Shown: positions 1 to 11,999, counted from the first letter of the stretch. The stretch: 64,000 nt of DNA from Terfezia claveryi (GCA_015179025.1 WHUX01000027.1:186001-250000), one strand, 5' to 3'. Notes: generated from the sequence alone by a model not told the origin. Translations and numbers: made by a program.

Positions 1-900
1 TCCAAAATTTGTTCCCATTTTCTGCCTCTGCCGTCCCCTACCACCTTGTACCTCAGGACGTGGGCTTCTTTCTGTGCTATCCCGCATATACAGGTGTCGT
101 TCTCTCATCTCCCGATGGATGTAAGTACTTGCGGCGAGCCTTCCGGACAACAGCGGAGTACATAGCTATGTCTAGAAATCATCGTGCAAATCAACAACCA
201 GCTCCTGCTGTCTAAGCTGTCTCAGTACTAACTCTGATCCATAGTGAAACAAATCCTGTTATGTGAGCATTGTTTTTTTAATCAAAATAGGGTCAGTTAG
301 TGCTAACGCAACCAGAGTTATCCAACGATGAGGTTTAATTGTCAGGCAATGGGATATCTACATGGCCAAAGATTCATGCAAGCTTAGCGATGGAGTAATG
401 AATATAAATAAAAAAGCAAAAGAAAAGTGAGCGCAGCGACTCGTTTTATGTAATTGTTCCTGAGTGTTGGGTATCTCTCTTCCATTCTCCGTGATTCTGA
501 AGCGACCCCTTCTGCAGAATTTCCTCTCTATCAGGCGGAAGATCGTATCTCCCTTTCTGTTTACAGACCCGAGGGGGTCATAGCATTTGCAAGGAGAACA
601 GTAGTGCTGAAACCGCCGGAGAAGCCATATATCAGACTCCATTGAGACAGTGCGTATCTTCAGGTTTCAGGGAATATTGAGACTTATAGTATGATGGCAG
701 TTGAGGGTTTCGACTTGGAGGAAAGTATTACTACACAAATTAATCTCGGATTGTACGTACATTGAAACTGCTTCATCTTTGCCGGTTTTTTTAGATTCAA
801 CTTCCGCAATCGTATTATGCCCCTCATTGAGTTACTTGGATGTGGTATGTTTTATTTGTTCATGTTGGCATGGTTTTAACGCTTCTCGAGGGTTTGCAAT
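1..900. other. Intergenic, no gene recognised
   Basis: Only short unsupported open frames occur here. I see no conserved motif, intron-bounded frame or recognisable repeat. Confidence 0.5.
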
Positions 901-928
901 GCATAGGTGTTGTGTGCAACCAGGCTAG

Positions 929-973
929 ACCGTGTCGCACAGGAGGGTGGTGCCAACCAGCCTAACCGTGTCG
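929..973. mobile_element. Partial TAGTCTGG mini-element with 9-bp target duplication
   Basis: The 9-mer accgtgtcg occurs at 929-937 and again at 965-973. Between them lie 27 nt (938-964) ending in the family terminus, here GTGCCAACCAGCCTA. One terminus is intact against one direct repeat and the other terminus is missing. A related fragment (gcaaccaggcta) lies just upstream at about 916-927. Confidence 0.75.
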
Positions 974-1091
974 GAAACTGTAGTGGTCTTAATGAGGAAG
1001 CCACTACTATAAGGAGACTAGCATAATCATAACTTGGCACCGGCGATCGCATTGCTACAGTTCTCTGCCACAATCTGCAAGCAAATAACAG

Positions 1092-1158
1092 GGGTATAAC
1101 TAGTCTGGTTGGCACAACACCAAAGGAGGGTGTTGTGCCAACCAGACTAGGTATATCG
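1092..1158. mobile_element. Complete hairpin member of the TAGTCTGG mini-element family
   Basis: Positions 1101-1149 form a near-perfect 49-nt inverted repeat. It begins TAGTCTGGTTGGCACAACAC, has a short AAAGGA loop, and returns as the reverse complement ending CCAACCAGACTA. Flanks ggtataac and ggtatatc resemble a decayed target duplication. It is one of the best full-length references for the fragments listed elsewhere. Confidence 0.75.
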
Positions 1159-1159
1159 A

Positions 1160-2380
1160 TGACTTATAACTAAGAGAAAAATCCACCGAAGTTACTTATC
1201 GCATGAGATTCAGTTAACTACGAAACGAATGCGATAAAACACATACGAGTGTGTTTTCGTTCCTGACTATTCATTCCCGGATACTGTAGGTCTGAATATG
1301 ATCTTACTACGGCTCGGATAGTAGAGATCCATCAGTACTCTATGGCTCAATTGATCCTAGAAAGAAATAAAAGTGGAAAATTTAGTGATAAGTCGAGTGG
1401 TGGGAGGGGAAGACTGGCATGTAGTGAGGTAATTTAAGAAGGTTCAGTGCCAAACTATCAATATAGGTGCTTATCTACTTCTCGAGACTGATTATCTACT
1501 AAACCTCCGGTTCCATTGTATTCATGTTGGGAGCTGGTTGGTTGATTGGTAGTGTAACAGCTTCTACAGACCCCTTGGCCTAGTCTGGTTTTGTGAGAGA
1601 AAACATATGAAGTGTAAAGCTGTACCTATTGTTCTAGCAAGATGTGCTTGTGAGCATTCGAGAAAATTGTGCATTTACCGTGAATCGCATATACATTCAC
1701 ATTAATCGTAATCATCTTAACACTCACCAGCATAGGCCTAATTGCACGTGTATTTACCCCCTTAAATTTAGAATGCATTGAATAGATAGATTGAGTTTTC
1801 TCCTGCTGTAAGTATAATGAGGTTTCATATTACTGCATATATAGTATGGTAGAGCTTCGCCCTCAAACTAAGTACATACTTTGATAACGTAACTTATTTA
1901 TGACGATTAATAATCAATTGAACCTTAGCTTAGCCGTTAATCTAATCTGGCTTCAATGCAAGCTAAGTAGGCACGATCCTACCTAAATACAGCATTGACT
2001 ACCGCAATAAGTCTGGTGCGGGTGATTGCATTAAGCTTGGCATTCGTTTACTCAACTAGGGCAGAGGCTGACATATCCATCTCGTGTTAGGGGGGCAAAG
2101 TTCAGTACATCGCGGCTTTTTTTTTTTTTTTCTTAAGAAATATGCGGCTCCAGTGACGAGCCAACCACGTACGTAGAAGTTAATCTGCGCGACCGATGGA
2201 AGAGAGAAATGAACGCTATGACCCCGATAAAACGTCTCGCAAGTGGGAAATGAAAGACAGCAAATGTGGAACATCCTCATCGGGAATGGGAAAATCCTCA
2301 ACAAAACTTATTGTGAAATAGGGGAAATACAAGCTTGCGTATACACAGTATTCTGTTGTGCGGAAGAAACGAGTTCACTT
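1160..2380. other. Intergenic, nothing recognised
   Basis: AT-leaning sequence without an open frame or repeat that I can support on either strand. Confidence 0.5.
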
Positions 2381-2600
2381 TGTTTTGAGGTCCATTTCTC
2401 TTGGGCGCGGTTCAGTCTCAGGCCCTCGGTCATGGGATCATACCCTTTAATGACAGCACGGTACCCCGCCCCCTCTTGAGTTATTTGTATCTAGCGCGGA
2501 TCTGGCATATTAACTTGCCTTTTCCCTGAATCCACCCGGATTTCCCGATGCTCCTCATGGCGGAGTAACAAGTATTTATTTTTTTTCTTTTATATATAAA
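2380..2600 (+). mobile_element. LINE-A 3' tail, 5'-truncated
   Basis: This matches the 3' untranslated tail of the LINE at 61357-64000. It has a 'ctcaggccctcggtcat...taatgacagca' segment, then 'ggcatattaacttgcc', the CCACCCGG...CCCGATG hairpin zone and 'gagtaacaagtattta' before an A/T-rich run. No coding part remains. The poly(A) is degraded to mixed T/A, so the insertion is old. Confidence 0.65.
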
Positions 2601-2617
2601 AAAAATGTGGGTAACGA

Positions 2618-2909
2618 CAGACTGTGATAAGGATTGATAGTGGCCGTGGTAGAATATCTTGGCATCACATGACCCACCGAGTGCAGTACACGGATTTGGC
2701 TCGCGTGGACATACGTAGAGACTCGAGTTATTCGGTAGCGCTATCACATACATACATATGCAACAGACTGTGATAAGGATTGATAGTGGCCGTGGTAGAA
2801 TATCTTGGCATCACATGACCCACCGAGTGCAGTACACGGATTTGGCTCGCGTGGACATACGTAGAGACTCGAGTTATTCGGTAGCGCTATCACATACATA
2901 CATATGCAA
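2618..2909 (+). repeat. Tandem duplication, 2 x 146 bp
   Basis: The unit starting cagactgtgataaggattg at 2618 is repeated at 2764. I see no difference over 146 bp, so the duplication is recent. The unit includes the left inverted repeat of the element at 2866-3320. Confidence 0.9.
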
Positions 2910-3320
2910 TGGGACGGTAGATCATAAGCCATGGCTGATGTGAATCATATCAATTTGAGCGCCAAGATCTATTCAACGGGTACAGTAAAAACTATTGAAT
3001 CTAGAATTCATGTAAGATATTATATATAATCACGCTTTACTGGGCCGGGACGGTGCTGGAACCTCTCTGAGCTAATGGCTTTGGTTTAGGCCCATACCGA
3101 GTTGTAGTTTTGGACCGGTGGAGGAAGTCTGCCTCTAGAAACCGCCTGGACATTTGAGCTATATTCAGGGACAGTACTTGTAGCGGCTTCCTTGATGGCA
3201 TTATGGATGATTGCGGTTTCAATCTCGGACGTTCATATAACAATGAGCACGGGCATGTCTCGTGAGATCCTGAAACCCGCATATGTATGTGATAGCGCTA
3301 CCGAATAACCCGAGTTCTCT
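2866..3320. mobile_element. Inverted-repeat (MITE-like) element
   Basis: About 40 bp at 2866-2906 (ctcgagttattcggtagcgc..., then tatcacatacatacatatg) reappears as its reverse complement at 3280-3320, with one 4-bp indel and one or two substitutions. The 370-bp interior has no convincing coding capacity. The size and terminal repeats fit a non-autonomous DNA transposon. I could not identify a target duplication because the left end was tandemly duplicated. Confidence 0.65.
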
Positions 3321-3430
3321 ATGGTATTTCCTTCTGTAGCCTATATTTTATAACCCCAAAGTTTAGGCCTATTTGGTCCAAAAATGGTTGATTTATGCTT
3401 GAAAACCTTTTTGAGTTGAAACTGGAGGGG

Positions 3431-3800
3431 GTGTCGATCTCGAGGAGGAATACGTCGACACGAAGGCATTTGTAGTGCACGGAATACCCTGCCACCTACG
3501 CATGGCAGACAAAATACAGGATGTGAAGATGACAGGAATGCGGGGGATCATGGGGCCACGTTGGCTCCTGGGAGGTCATAGGACAATGGGCAAGACGACC
3601 AGCCTTGGTAGTCATTTTCCCTAATAGTCCGGTCTCTTTTCATATACAGGGTGGTCAGTTGGGGATAAAGGTTAGAGGTCACTGGCTGCCTACGGAGGTA
3701 TATGAGTTGCAAATTCAAACTCGGGTTCTGGTAATTTGGGTCTTTCACAGCCGCTTCTTGTCCCGAAAGCATAGGTCGAACCTTTCAACGGGAGGCTTCG
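3431..3800 (+). pseudogene. Decayed LINE ORF1-like fragment
   Basis: Translation from about 3450 gives AFVVHGIPCHLRMADKIQDV, then PRWLLGG and TMGKTTS. After a stop or frame change it gives LGIKVRGHWLPTEVYE. This order (VHGxP, PRWL, GK, then a W...YEF segment) resembles the RNA-binding ORF1 protein of fungal Tad-type LINEs. Resemblance is from memory of the family. Stops and a frame change show it is dead. Confidence 0.45.
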
Positions 3801-3899
3801 GGCCCCGTCGTGAACTTAGGTCGATTGCGAGTATAGAACAAAAGAAAAAAAACAGGAGGGGTGGGGCGGTAATTCTATGCCCTTAAGCTTACAGCCACA

Positions 3900-5650
3900 A
3901 GTGAACCACACGCACACAAAATATTTCTGCAATTTTGTTATCATGCCGCCGCACACCAGATCCAGTCCCGACAAATGGATATGATGCAATTGTGACAATC
4001 GCCCCATAGAAATGAAATACTTCCGCTGTAACTCCGTCATATTCGTTCCCCCATCTTTGTCTGCTCTTGCCCAGTTGAACAATTTATGAAATACTCTAAT
4101 TTCTGGTTCTGTTTCGCAGAAGGTGCTCATATTAGTTGTTATATCAGGGAGGTTTATCGGACGCTGCACCGTTAATTGAAAGGGGATTTGCTCGCCAGGT
4201 ATTTGCAGAAGAAGTGGTGACTCAACGCTACCACTTTCAAAACCATTGTGCTACCGCATCCCAGCTATTTCGTCACGTACTGGCCGACAATCTCTATTCC
4301 GCTGATAATCCCGCAATCCAGTGTCAATTCCAGCTCGGTCTTACAGTCGTTAGGTCTGCAAGTACACGGATTGACTGCATTTGAGGATACGACGTGGGAT
4401 TTAAGAAGTCCCAACAGTAGTAGCCGATCATAAAAAATTATCAGCCAGGCAAGAGACCTAGGGCGATGGGAGGATGATGCCTTCAATTGTGTATGTCAGG
4501 GCTAATGCTTTGGGATTGGATCAAGGCAAGAAAAATAATCCCTCACCCTTACTCTGCAGGAAGTTGAGACAGCGTTCTGTAGTATTAGGTTAGCTACGTA
4601 AGAAGTTGCTTCTTCCGTAGGCATCACCCTGATTATTGCAGATTAGACGATGTTTATTTGCCCCCGTCTTCGGCGACTTCCGATCAGATGAGCGTGACCT
4701 TCGTTATGATATCGGCAAACGCCGAAGGTTTTTTGACACCTGCGATCATTGAGGGATAACTAGGATTTTGGCCAGATTTGGAACCAGACCAGACATGCAA
4801 GATTGCCATCTGGTGTTTACGGCAGATTTACCCGCAGTGAGCCTGACAAAAACAAACCAAAATTGTACTCGGTGTTTCAAGGATTTTCGAGCAAGATACT
4901 CAATAGTAGGTGTGAGACTGACGGCACCCTGAAAGTTTGCTATCAGAGAACCAATATACCATAACCTGACCGAAGACTTAACTGTACGTCTCTGAAGTAG
5001 ATTGTAGTGCTCAACTATGGTTGGAGTACCGATAATTACTAGTACTCAAAGTACCTAGTGGGTATGGTTTACATGTATGTTATCAGAGATCACTTAAGCA
5101 GCTAGTAGTCATGTAACATTGACCATCCCCTAAACTCTCGACGGGGTAACGAGGCTACGGGTTAAGAAGGCTACGGGTTAACGAGGCTACGAGGCTATGG
5201 AGTAGTGATTCATTTTAGGACGACATATTGAGTACTGAGTAGGTAAAAAAAAAAAAAATATAATAATTCGGAGTAGAGTCAGTGAGGCTGTGAAGCAAGG
5301 CTGCCAGGAAGCGAGGCTACCTTTGACTGGAAAAACCGTCAACAAACTACCGCAACAGCTTCGACATATTCGCACTCCTTTATAAAGGCACATTTTTAGC
5401 ATAGCATGACGTACTGGGTTTTTTGGTATATTTCATAGAATACCTTCATATCGTATAGGCAACTAATAGATAATATATGTATATAAGTAAAAATGATGTA
5501 GAAATGCCTAGAGGTATAGTATTCGGGATCTATAATTTGTCATTGTTACCTCGGTGTAACCTCCGCACCCTAGTGGTCTAGCGCTAGAGTTTCTTCGCAC
5601 GTGAACCGGCCCCCGCAGACCCCTTATCACATGACAGTGCCAATTGCAAC
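3900..5650. other. Intergenic, nothing recognised apart from a small tandem repeat
   Basis: No supported gene. At about 5137-5200 a short motif (aacgaggctacggg) is imperfectly repeated three times. Confidence 0.45.
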
Positions 5651-5671
5651 AAGATGTAGTCTCTTTACGAG

Positions 5672-5714
5672 TAGTCTGGTTGGTAAAGCCCCTCGAAAGG
5701 TTTGCCAACCAGCT
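5672..5714. mobile_element. Hairpin member of the TAGTCTGG mini-element family
   Basis: The sequence starts TAGTCTGGTTGGTAAAGCCC and returns as GGTTTGCCAACCAGCTA. It is a 43-nt foldback with both termini present. An agatgtagtct repeat lies on both sides (5652 and 5715), but it does not abut the element, so the target duplication is uncertain. Confidence 0.6.
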
Positions 5715-6293
5715 AGATGTAGTCTGAGAATAGTTTTTTCTGTTTCGAGTTAAGCACCATGACAGTGCCATACCGCTGTCTCGCAATCAGTCCTGCGATA
5801 GTACTGTACTGTCAGCTAACTGCAAGGGTCCAAGTCCCAGCACCCTCCCAGTGGAATTTTCAAGCAAGCTGCGTCGGTATCGAACCAATTCAAACTATCA
5901 AAATTTGAATCAAGCCCCTGCAGATGTGAGGCATCAAATATATATAAACTACCAGGAAATCCCATTTGCAAATATTCAGATCCTGTCCACATGTCTCAAT
6001 ACTTTGTTATCCAATAATCCCAGGAGTGCAACCTGATTCTCGAAGAAGAACATAATTATTCCGACCCTATCTGACCAGTATATTTAGTCATATACCAGAT
6101 ATTTTTTGTTTACTTCAAGCAAGTAGCGCCTTTGGATCTTAATTGTTGAATAGCTCATCACACCAAGTTCAGTCTCATATCCTTTCCAACCGGAGAATAA
6201 CCAATTCTGAGCTCAGCGTTAGTATTATACTTGAACTAACGAATAATACCGCTGTTACAACCTTGTCTCACATCATTTCCTAGCCATCAAGGC

Positions 6294-7037
6294 ATGAGGG
6301 GCAAAAAACATGGTCGCGCTTCCCCAGAGGCAGATCCCAAAAACGAGCCGAATCGAAAGGTCACCCGGTATCAAGAAAGTTACCCAATTGTGGGACCAAG
6401 TACTCCGAATACGACAAGACTCCAGTCAGCACGTATACCCGTACCAGCGCAACGATTACGACCTGTCCTGCCAAAGCCCAGGCCTGCCTTCACCCACGGG
6501 GAAGAGAATGTCCTTGTCAATGATGACCCAACCGGGGCACGAATGATCGACAACCAAGAACCACAGACCCCTCAACCCCTTACAGAGCAGCTTCCATGTA
6601 CCATGACGAGCCAGAGCACACTCCTGGGAGGCTTGGGAGTCACGCCGCACACCTTACGAGCAGACGCCAGTGGTTCGGTTAACCTTCAAGGCAACTCTAA
6701 TTTTGGTTCTACAACAATCACCCACGGCGCGGCATTTCAGCAGACAATGTTGGCACCTTATTCCAGTGCAGATACTGTCATGAGAGATCAAGGAACGTCT
6801 CTTGGCCTTTTTGGCCAAATCTCTACATATGATTTTACTCCATGGGGGTATTGTTTCTTTTGTGACAACTTATGGCGGAACCACAGGGAGAGTATGATGG
6901 GGTTGCTTCGTTGTCCGGGTGTAAGGATTAGTGACAATGCATTGAACGCAACTCCAGTTACTTGTAATATTTTCAGTAGCTATTTCGCTTTTCAAGATCA
7001 CGTTGCACGTTGTCATGGCTGGAGCCTCGGTGGATGA
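6294..7037 (+). CDS. CxxC...HxxxxH module protein, paralogue 1
   Basis: A 247-residue single-exon frame, function unknown. Residues 1 to about 180 are polar, Pro/Thr/Ser/Gln-rich and probably disordered, with a basic N-terminus (RGKKHGR) and a VGPSTP motif. The C-terminus carries C-F-F-C, then DNLWRNHRES, then SSYFAFQDHVARCH. This matches two other genes in the window (15112-15864, 20843-21676) in the order CxxC, (L/M)(W/L)xNxRE(S/C), SYF, HxxxxH. The Cys pair and His pair could bind one zinc ion, which is inference. No signal peptide or membrane segment is seen. The start is the first ATG, preceded by aaggc. This is the most diverged of the three copies, and its N-terminus aligns poorly with the others. 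Confidence 0.7.
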   Translation: MRGKKHGRASPEADPKNEPNRKVTRYQESYPIVGPSTPNTTRLQSARIPVPAQRLRPVLPKPRPAFTHGEENVLVNDDPTGARMIDNQEPQTPQPLTEQLPCTMTSQSTLLGGLGVTPHTLRADASGSVNLQGNSNFGSTTITHGAAFQQTMLAPYSSADTVMRDQGTSLGLFGQISTYDFTPWGYCFFCDNLWRNHRESMMGLLRCPGVRISDNALNATPVTCNIFSSYFAFQDHVARCHGWSLGG

Positions 7038-7039
7038 GA

Positions 7040-9200
7040 TCTATTCATTGTTTCTAAGCGATCCAGAAGAAGCAGTTATTCTTTGTGATTCGTTATGATA
7101 TTATTGTTTGAAAAGGAGAATTGAGAGGAATAGTAATTCCGCAATGACTCTATGCCAGGATGGCGCGCGATACGGGGGTCATAATGTTGATATATCATAT
7201 GTATATTCCCGAAATTCCGATAAGGTTCCTACTCATATTTACACGAACAAGTACTTCGTGTCTGGGGCTGTAGATGATTATAAATCCACATTCCAATCTC
7301 ACGAGAGTTTCCAGTCCAAAGGTTCGGCAACTAGACTGATGGACAATAGCTGGACACTAATGCTAATGGAGCATTTACAAGCCAATTAGCATATGGTTGG
7401 GAAAACTAATCAATCAACTTGACTGGTCTCTATTATGCACCAGGAACTGCCGATGAATACGTAGTCTGCACCGCTGCAAAACAAAGATTGCTATTACTAA
7501 TACACACTAGGTACTCGCTTGGTATATTATATATATGACCTTGACCTAAAACTCATCCAGATCAAGAAATGTTACACAGAAATATTTAGCGCAGCCAGAC
7601 ATCTTAGGATACAATCGGCTAGGTACCAGAAACCAATCAATCTGAGTTTTGCCTTCCCAACAAGGCAGTGACTACCTTATCAAGCCAAGGTAGGTAGGTA
7701 GGTCATATTCAAAGTGGTATGTACTTGGCATTCCTTGCACAGCGCGAATCCTGTGATTGGGCAAGAGTGATCTGTTTGGACCTTGGGATCATTGCGAGAT
7801 CAAGATCCTGATCTACAAGCCCAATTACAACTCTCGATGATGTTACTTGAGCCCACTCTCACATCATTCTGGTAAGACAGTAAATTTTATGCAGAGATAG
7901 ATAAGATCGATATAACACATCAAAGTAACAGACCAAAAAAAAAAAAAACTTTTTTGAATTATTGCTAGTGTCGCAAGACAACTTTCCATATTGCTCAGAA
8001 ATTAATTTCTACTCTCAATTTCTTTCACAACCTTGTATCCCTCTACTGTTCTCCATTGACAATTCCCTCATGCAAACAGAGGGGAAACTCGATATTTACC
8101 ATCAATCAACCTGAAGTTCCTATATATGAGAGGAGAATTACATGTCCACCTTTCAGCCCATTAAATTATAAAAGAAATCGTGACTCATGAAACGGAAGAA
8201 AAATCGGATAACATACCATCACTGCGACTCGAATGCTTCGTTGACAATATAAGACCCTAGCCTAAAGTTTACCGAGCACCCATATTCCAAGTTGAACCAT
8301 AATTCCCAAGTGCAAAACCTCTCATTCCCACCATACACCTCTCGGATGTGACTGTTCAAGATTATGAAACTCCCCCCTAAGTCAAGCTCAGATTCGGTAC
8401 TTCCTTCGTATTTACCCCCAGAAGCTTCAACTTAAAACTAATATAGAGGGCTTAGGCAGCTCTTGATCCCGATAAATGTACCTCAAGGATTTGTTCGCGT
8501 AGGCCTTCATAGCTTTTCATGAGATTGTACATTGCCTCCAGGCCCGTTTGATACAGATCGCAGCACATTATGAAGGAAAATTTCTCACAGCCACTAGCAT
8601 GAGATTGGGATGGTCCCTTATGGAGTATGGAATATGATCTATAGTTAGTCACTACACTTGTGTGGCATGAGGTTGATAGGGTGGATATGCAGGTCCTGTA
8701 CAGTCTATAGTTAAAAGGTGCTCAGGTATCTTTGCACCTCAACTACAACCCTGAGGCCAGTAATTTTTTGATTTTCGTTGATCAAGATCAAAGCCCACTC
8801 TAAGTGTTCCCATTGGTAAATAAGATATACATACAGATTTACCCCTGGGGATTCGATATCAATATGGGTGATGAACTTCCCAATGGCGAATGAGATATCA
8901 GTCTTACAATCAGCATGCACATTGAGCTATGCGGTGCTAGTAAGACTCATGTGTTGTGAACTTTGGGGCAATTCGAGAATCAGATATGAAAAGAATCGCG
9001 ATCCTGTCTTTTTACCAAGTCGCTCACAGAATGGGCAATATAATTTATTCCAGTGTCCGCTCCACTTGTTGATATAACTTTGGCCTGTCACCTGACCGTT
9101 ATATATATGCGGAAACTTTATAGTTACGGACCTCCGGTCATAAACAAATATGTGCGCGATACAGAGTTCACAACCACTAAGCCTCTATAGATAGCATAAT
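7040..9200. other. Intergenic, nothing recognised
   Basis: AT-rich, with a GTAG microsatellite near 7690 and poly(A) near 7935. No open frame has support from homology, paralogy or splicing. Confidence 0.5.
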
Positions 9201-9203
9201 GAT

Positions 9204-9405
9204 AACCTGCACGTTGACTATTTTATATGTGGGGAAGGGCCGGTAGGGGCGTGGTGGGAAGTGTGGTTATTTCGGTAGTATGGATCTCCTTGGTTCGGGA
9301 AGGCAGGGTGTTTACGCACTCCGTTGTTCCGTGGAGGTACTGAGCCTGTAAAGTTGAGGGAGCGGGGCCGCCTCATAGCCTTAGGCTCCACAGACGTATA
9401 GACTT

Positions 9406-9448
<43 letters not shown>

Positions 9449-9456
9449 CACGTTGA
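9204..9456 (+). mobile_element. LINE-B, 5'-truncated insertion with poly(A) and 14-bp target duplication
   Basis: The 14-mer aacctgcacgttga flanks the insert exactly (9204-9217 and 9443-9456). The insert ends in 38 A's (9407-9444). The body shares 'ggttcgggaaggcagggtgtttacg' (in part), 'ccgttgttccgtg' and 'gagggagcggggccg' with 49690-49800, which lies downstream of LINE-like zinc-knuckle coding sequence. This identifies it as a LINE 3' tail. A perfect target duplication and long A-run mark a young target-primed insertion. Confidence 0.85.
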
Positions 9457-9599
9457 AACCCTATCTAGAAAAAAGACGATTTCCTCGCGCTGGGTATGTC
9501 CCCCTAATTTCGTTCCGCGGTCCTTCGGTGGAATCCTGCCACACTGAAAAAGATTCCCTAACAGCCAAGGAGCATGGGTTTGTCCTAAGGAGGCTTCAC

Positions 9600-9895
9600 C
9601 GTGAAGTTCATGCTGAGACTAGTCCCAGATGGGCCTTGGTAGTGGAGGAATGGGAAAGGCAGTAGTCTGGAGGAATCAGGACAGACCAGGCATGGTGTGA
9701 GAAGGTGTGGAAGGGTGAGGTTGGAGGGAGCGGGTATTCGTTTATTTTTATTCAGTGTATCTACAGTAAAGGAGTTTTTGACGCATGGACCGGCCCCGGA
9801 TTGGATAAACCACAGAACTCCGCTCGTGGACATGGCGGTCTTTCGCCATGGGTTAGGATAACTTGAATATGAGTACTGAAGTACACCCCCTTAAA
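9600..9895 (+). repeat. Dispersed repeat C (probable LINE 3' end)
   Basis: It shares 'gccatgggttag' and 'tgaatatgagtactgaagtac' (in near form) followed by an A-rich end with 43650-43840. 47690-47800 is related to the same 43.65-kb copy. The arrangement suggests 3' ends of a third LINE-like family. No coding part is recognisable here. Confidence 0.4.
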
Positions 9896-9899
9896 AAAA

Positions 9900-10960
9900 G
9901 GATTCACCTATGGATAAAGGATTATGAGGGTGCTCTGGAAAGAATTTCGGAGACTCGCATGCGCCACGGGTGCTGCTTATGTGATACTGAGCTCCCACAT
10001 CCATCTAGCAAGGGAATGCCCTTTGAAACCCCCCCCCCCCCTCCCCCCACACACACAAAAAAAAGCGAAAAGTTACGTTTAATTAAGGCTGGGGACATCT
10101 TTTAAAAAAAAAAAAAATTCAATAATATATTGGGCAGGTGCGGACCTGGTAGCGGGCTGCATAATAGAGAGTTGCAGAATTTCCATGCATGATTAACCCT
10201 CGATTACATTACATTACCGAGTGAATACCTGTGAGTCATCTGATCGAGACAGGGCTACATAATTGAGTTTTTGCTTACTTGAAGTGGCAGTGACTACCAA
10301 AAGCATACCTCCACCAATCCCGCTGCTCATGAGTAGCCGTACGTATGGCATGCTCCGATTTTCACATCGACACATCGGGCAGTTTCAATGGAGTTAGGGT
10401 ATATGTTTGCTGCTGATGATGTCGAATAGACACGCTTCCTGATGGAGGTTAATTAGTGAGTTTCATGTCTAGATCCCATGCTCTGAAAGTCAATTAGGAC
10501 TTTTTACTGACTAGGAAAAGTGTGGGGACACTTCCTGAGGGGATCGCATAGCAGAACAAGCATTTAAAAAAAAAAAAAAACGTTAGGGACACTTGGCCTC
10601 GGTTGTAATTATTCTGCTTAGAAGAGAGGGATGATGCTATGTTGGTGGTATTATCCGTACTTGCTATGTCAGAATTTTTCTTTCACAAACCCGTCCTCAA
10701 TCAGATCGCAGTTACTAGTCTGCTTTGATTAACAGCACAATCCCATTGTACAGTACAGAGCTTGTTCTACTCCTCTGTAACAAGAAGCTACCACCACACC
10801 TGCCGCAGAAGGCGCGCAAACAGCAGATAGACGCGCAGCTGGCGCAACCACCTAGTGGGTGTCCCGAAGGAACATCGGGACCTCGCCATAGCTTAAGGCT
10901 GAATGCGAGTATAGGTTTAAAAGAAAGATATTCTACTCCGTATAGTACTAAGTATTAACT
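9900..10960. other. Intergenic with simple repeats
   Basis: Holds a C-run with CA repeat (about 10028-10058), an A-run (10105) and another A-run (10567). No gene recognised. Confidence 0.45.
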
Positions 10961-10961
10961 T

Positions 10962-10994
10962 GTGAACATGGTGCCAACCAGACTAGTGAACACG
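10962..10994. mobile_element. 15-nt footprint of the TAGTCTGG mini-element
   Basis: GTGCCAACCAGACTA (10971-10985) lies between gtgaacatg and gtgaacacg, an 8/9 match. Confidence 0.65.
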
Positions 10995-11052
10995 AACATT
11001 GGAAAATACTGGAATAGTTCTAGTTTCTATTTACAAGCTCTAACTTTAATTG

Positions 11053-11200
11053 TAGTCTGGTTGGCACGTGCTGGTGTCAATTTGCCGATTGGCTAATTGC
11101 CAATCTAGTCCGGTTTCACTGACAATACCACTTGTGCCAACCAGATTAGACTTTGTGGAGACCTGCATTTGCACTAGTCACTAGTCTGGTTGCCGTGCTC
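11053..11200. mobile_element. Cluster of TAGTCTGG mini-element ends
   Basis: TAGTCTGGTTGGCACGTGCT at 11053, CTTGTGCCAACCAGATTA at about 11133-11150 and TAGTCTGGTTGCC at about 11182 lie within 150 bp in both orientations. They are probably two or three nested or adjacent copies. Confidence 0.5.
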
Positions 11201-11504
11201 GGAGTACCGTCTGTACACGTCTGATGAAAAATGCCGATTCTTTCTAGTCTCGACCGAGACTAGATTCTTTCTAAATTTAACGCCATTTGTTTCAGCCATG
11301 TAAATTTACCTCCCGAAAACAAATTATATATTCATTCGACTTCCCCCCAGCTCCGTAAGCTTATGAAATTCACACCACAACAACTTCACGCCGTCGCGAT
11401 TGCGCAAGGTCAACCATTACATGTTGGACGAGTCTTCGTAAACTAACCAATCAGCGCAGCGAAACCAGGTTGCCTCAACACCGCCACTATTGATGGAAGT
11501 GGGA

Positions 11505-11871
11505 TATCTCAACAACAGACCGACAAAATTTCATGAGAATTAAACTGAAGCTATAAGGCATATAGGAGAAGCTACAGATCAAAGAAGACAATATTTAAAT
11601 ATAAATTGGTGGAGTACTAAGTATTAGTAGTGAGTGTACCAGCCAGCAGCAACCTGGTCCGCCAGAGGGGCTCAAAAACATCAGGCCCACAGGAGTCCCA
11701 AACGCCCGGTAGTATCTCTGCCATACGCTCTCGAACAGCGTCTAGCCGCCTAGGATAAGTAGCAAGGTCAGGATAACGCTGGGCAAGTCGCTTTTTGAGG
11801 CTGAACCAAACATGCTTAATGGGGTTTAGGTCAGGAGAGTAAGGAGGGTGTTCAGTAAGCTTAACTTGCTA
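11505..11871 (-). pseudogene. Tc1/mariner (DDE) transposase C-terminal relic
   Basis: The minus strand at about 11640-11871 encodes HPPYSPDLNPIKHVWFSLKK, then RLAQRYPDLATYPRRLDAVR and a PLW tail. SPDLNPIEHVW is the hallmark around the third catalytic acidic residue of Tc1/mariner transposases; here that residue is Lys instead of Glu or Asp. The frame begins abruptly at 11871, so the first two catalytic residues are missing. Downstream of the relic (11505-11640) is the element's 3' flank. The same flank occurs inverted at 22900-23030. The copy is inactive by truncation and by the substituted residue. Confidence 0.8.
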
Positions 11872-11999
11872 TCACCAATTCATCTATCTATGGCCTAGTA
11901 CTTGGTGTAAGTACCAGTTGGTAACATGTATAGAACCCAACTCTGGTACCAGTAAATATGCAATCCCGAAACGCAAGCTTTTGCACGGACATGTCTTAG

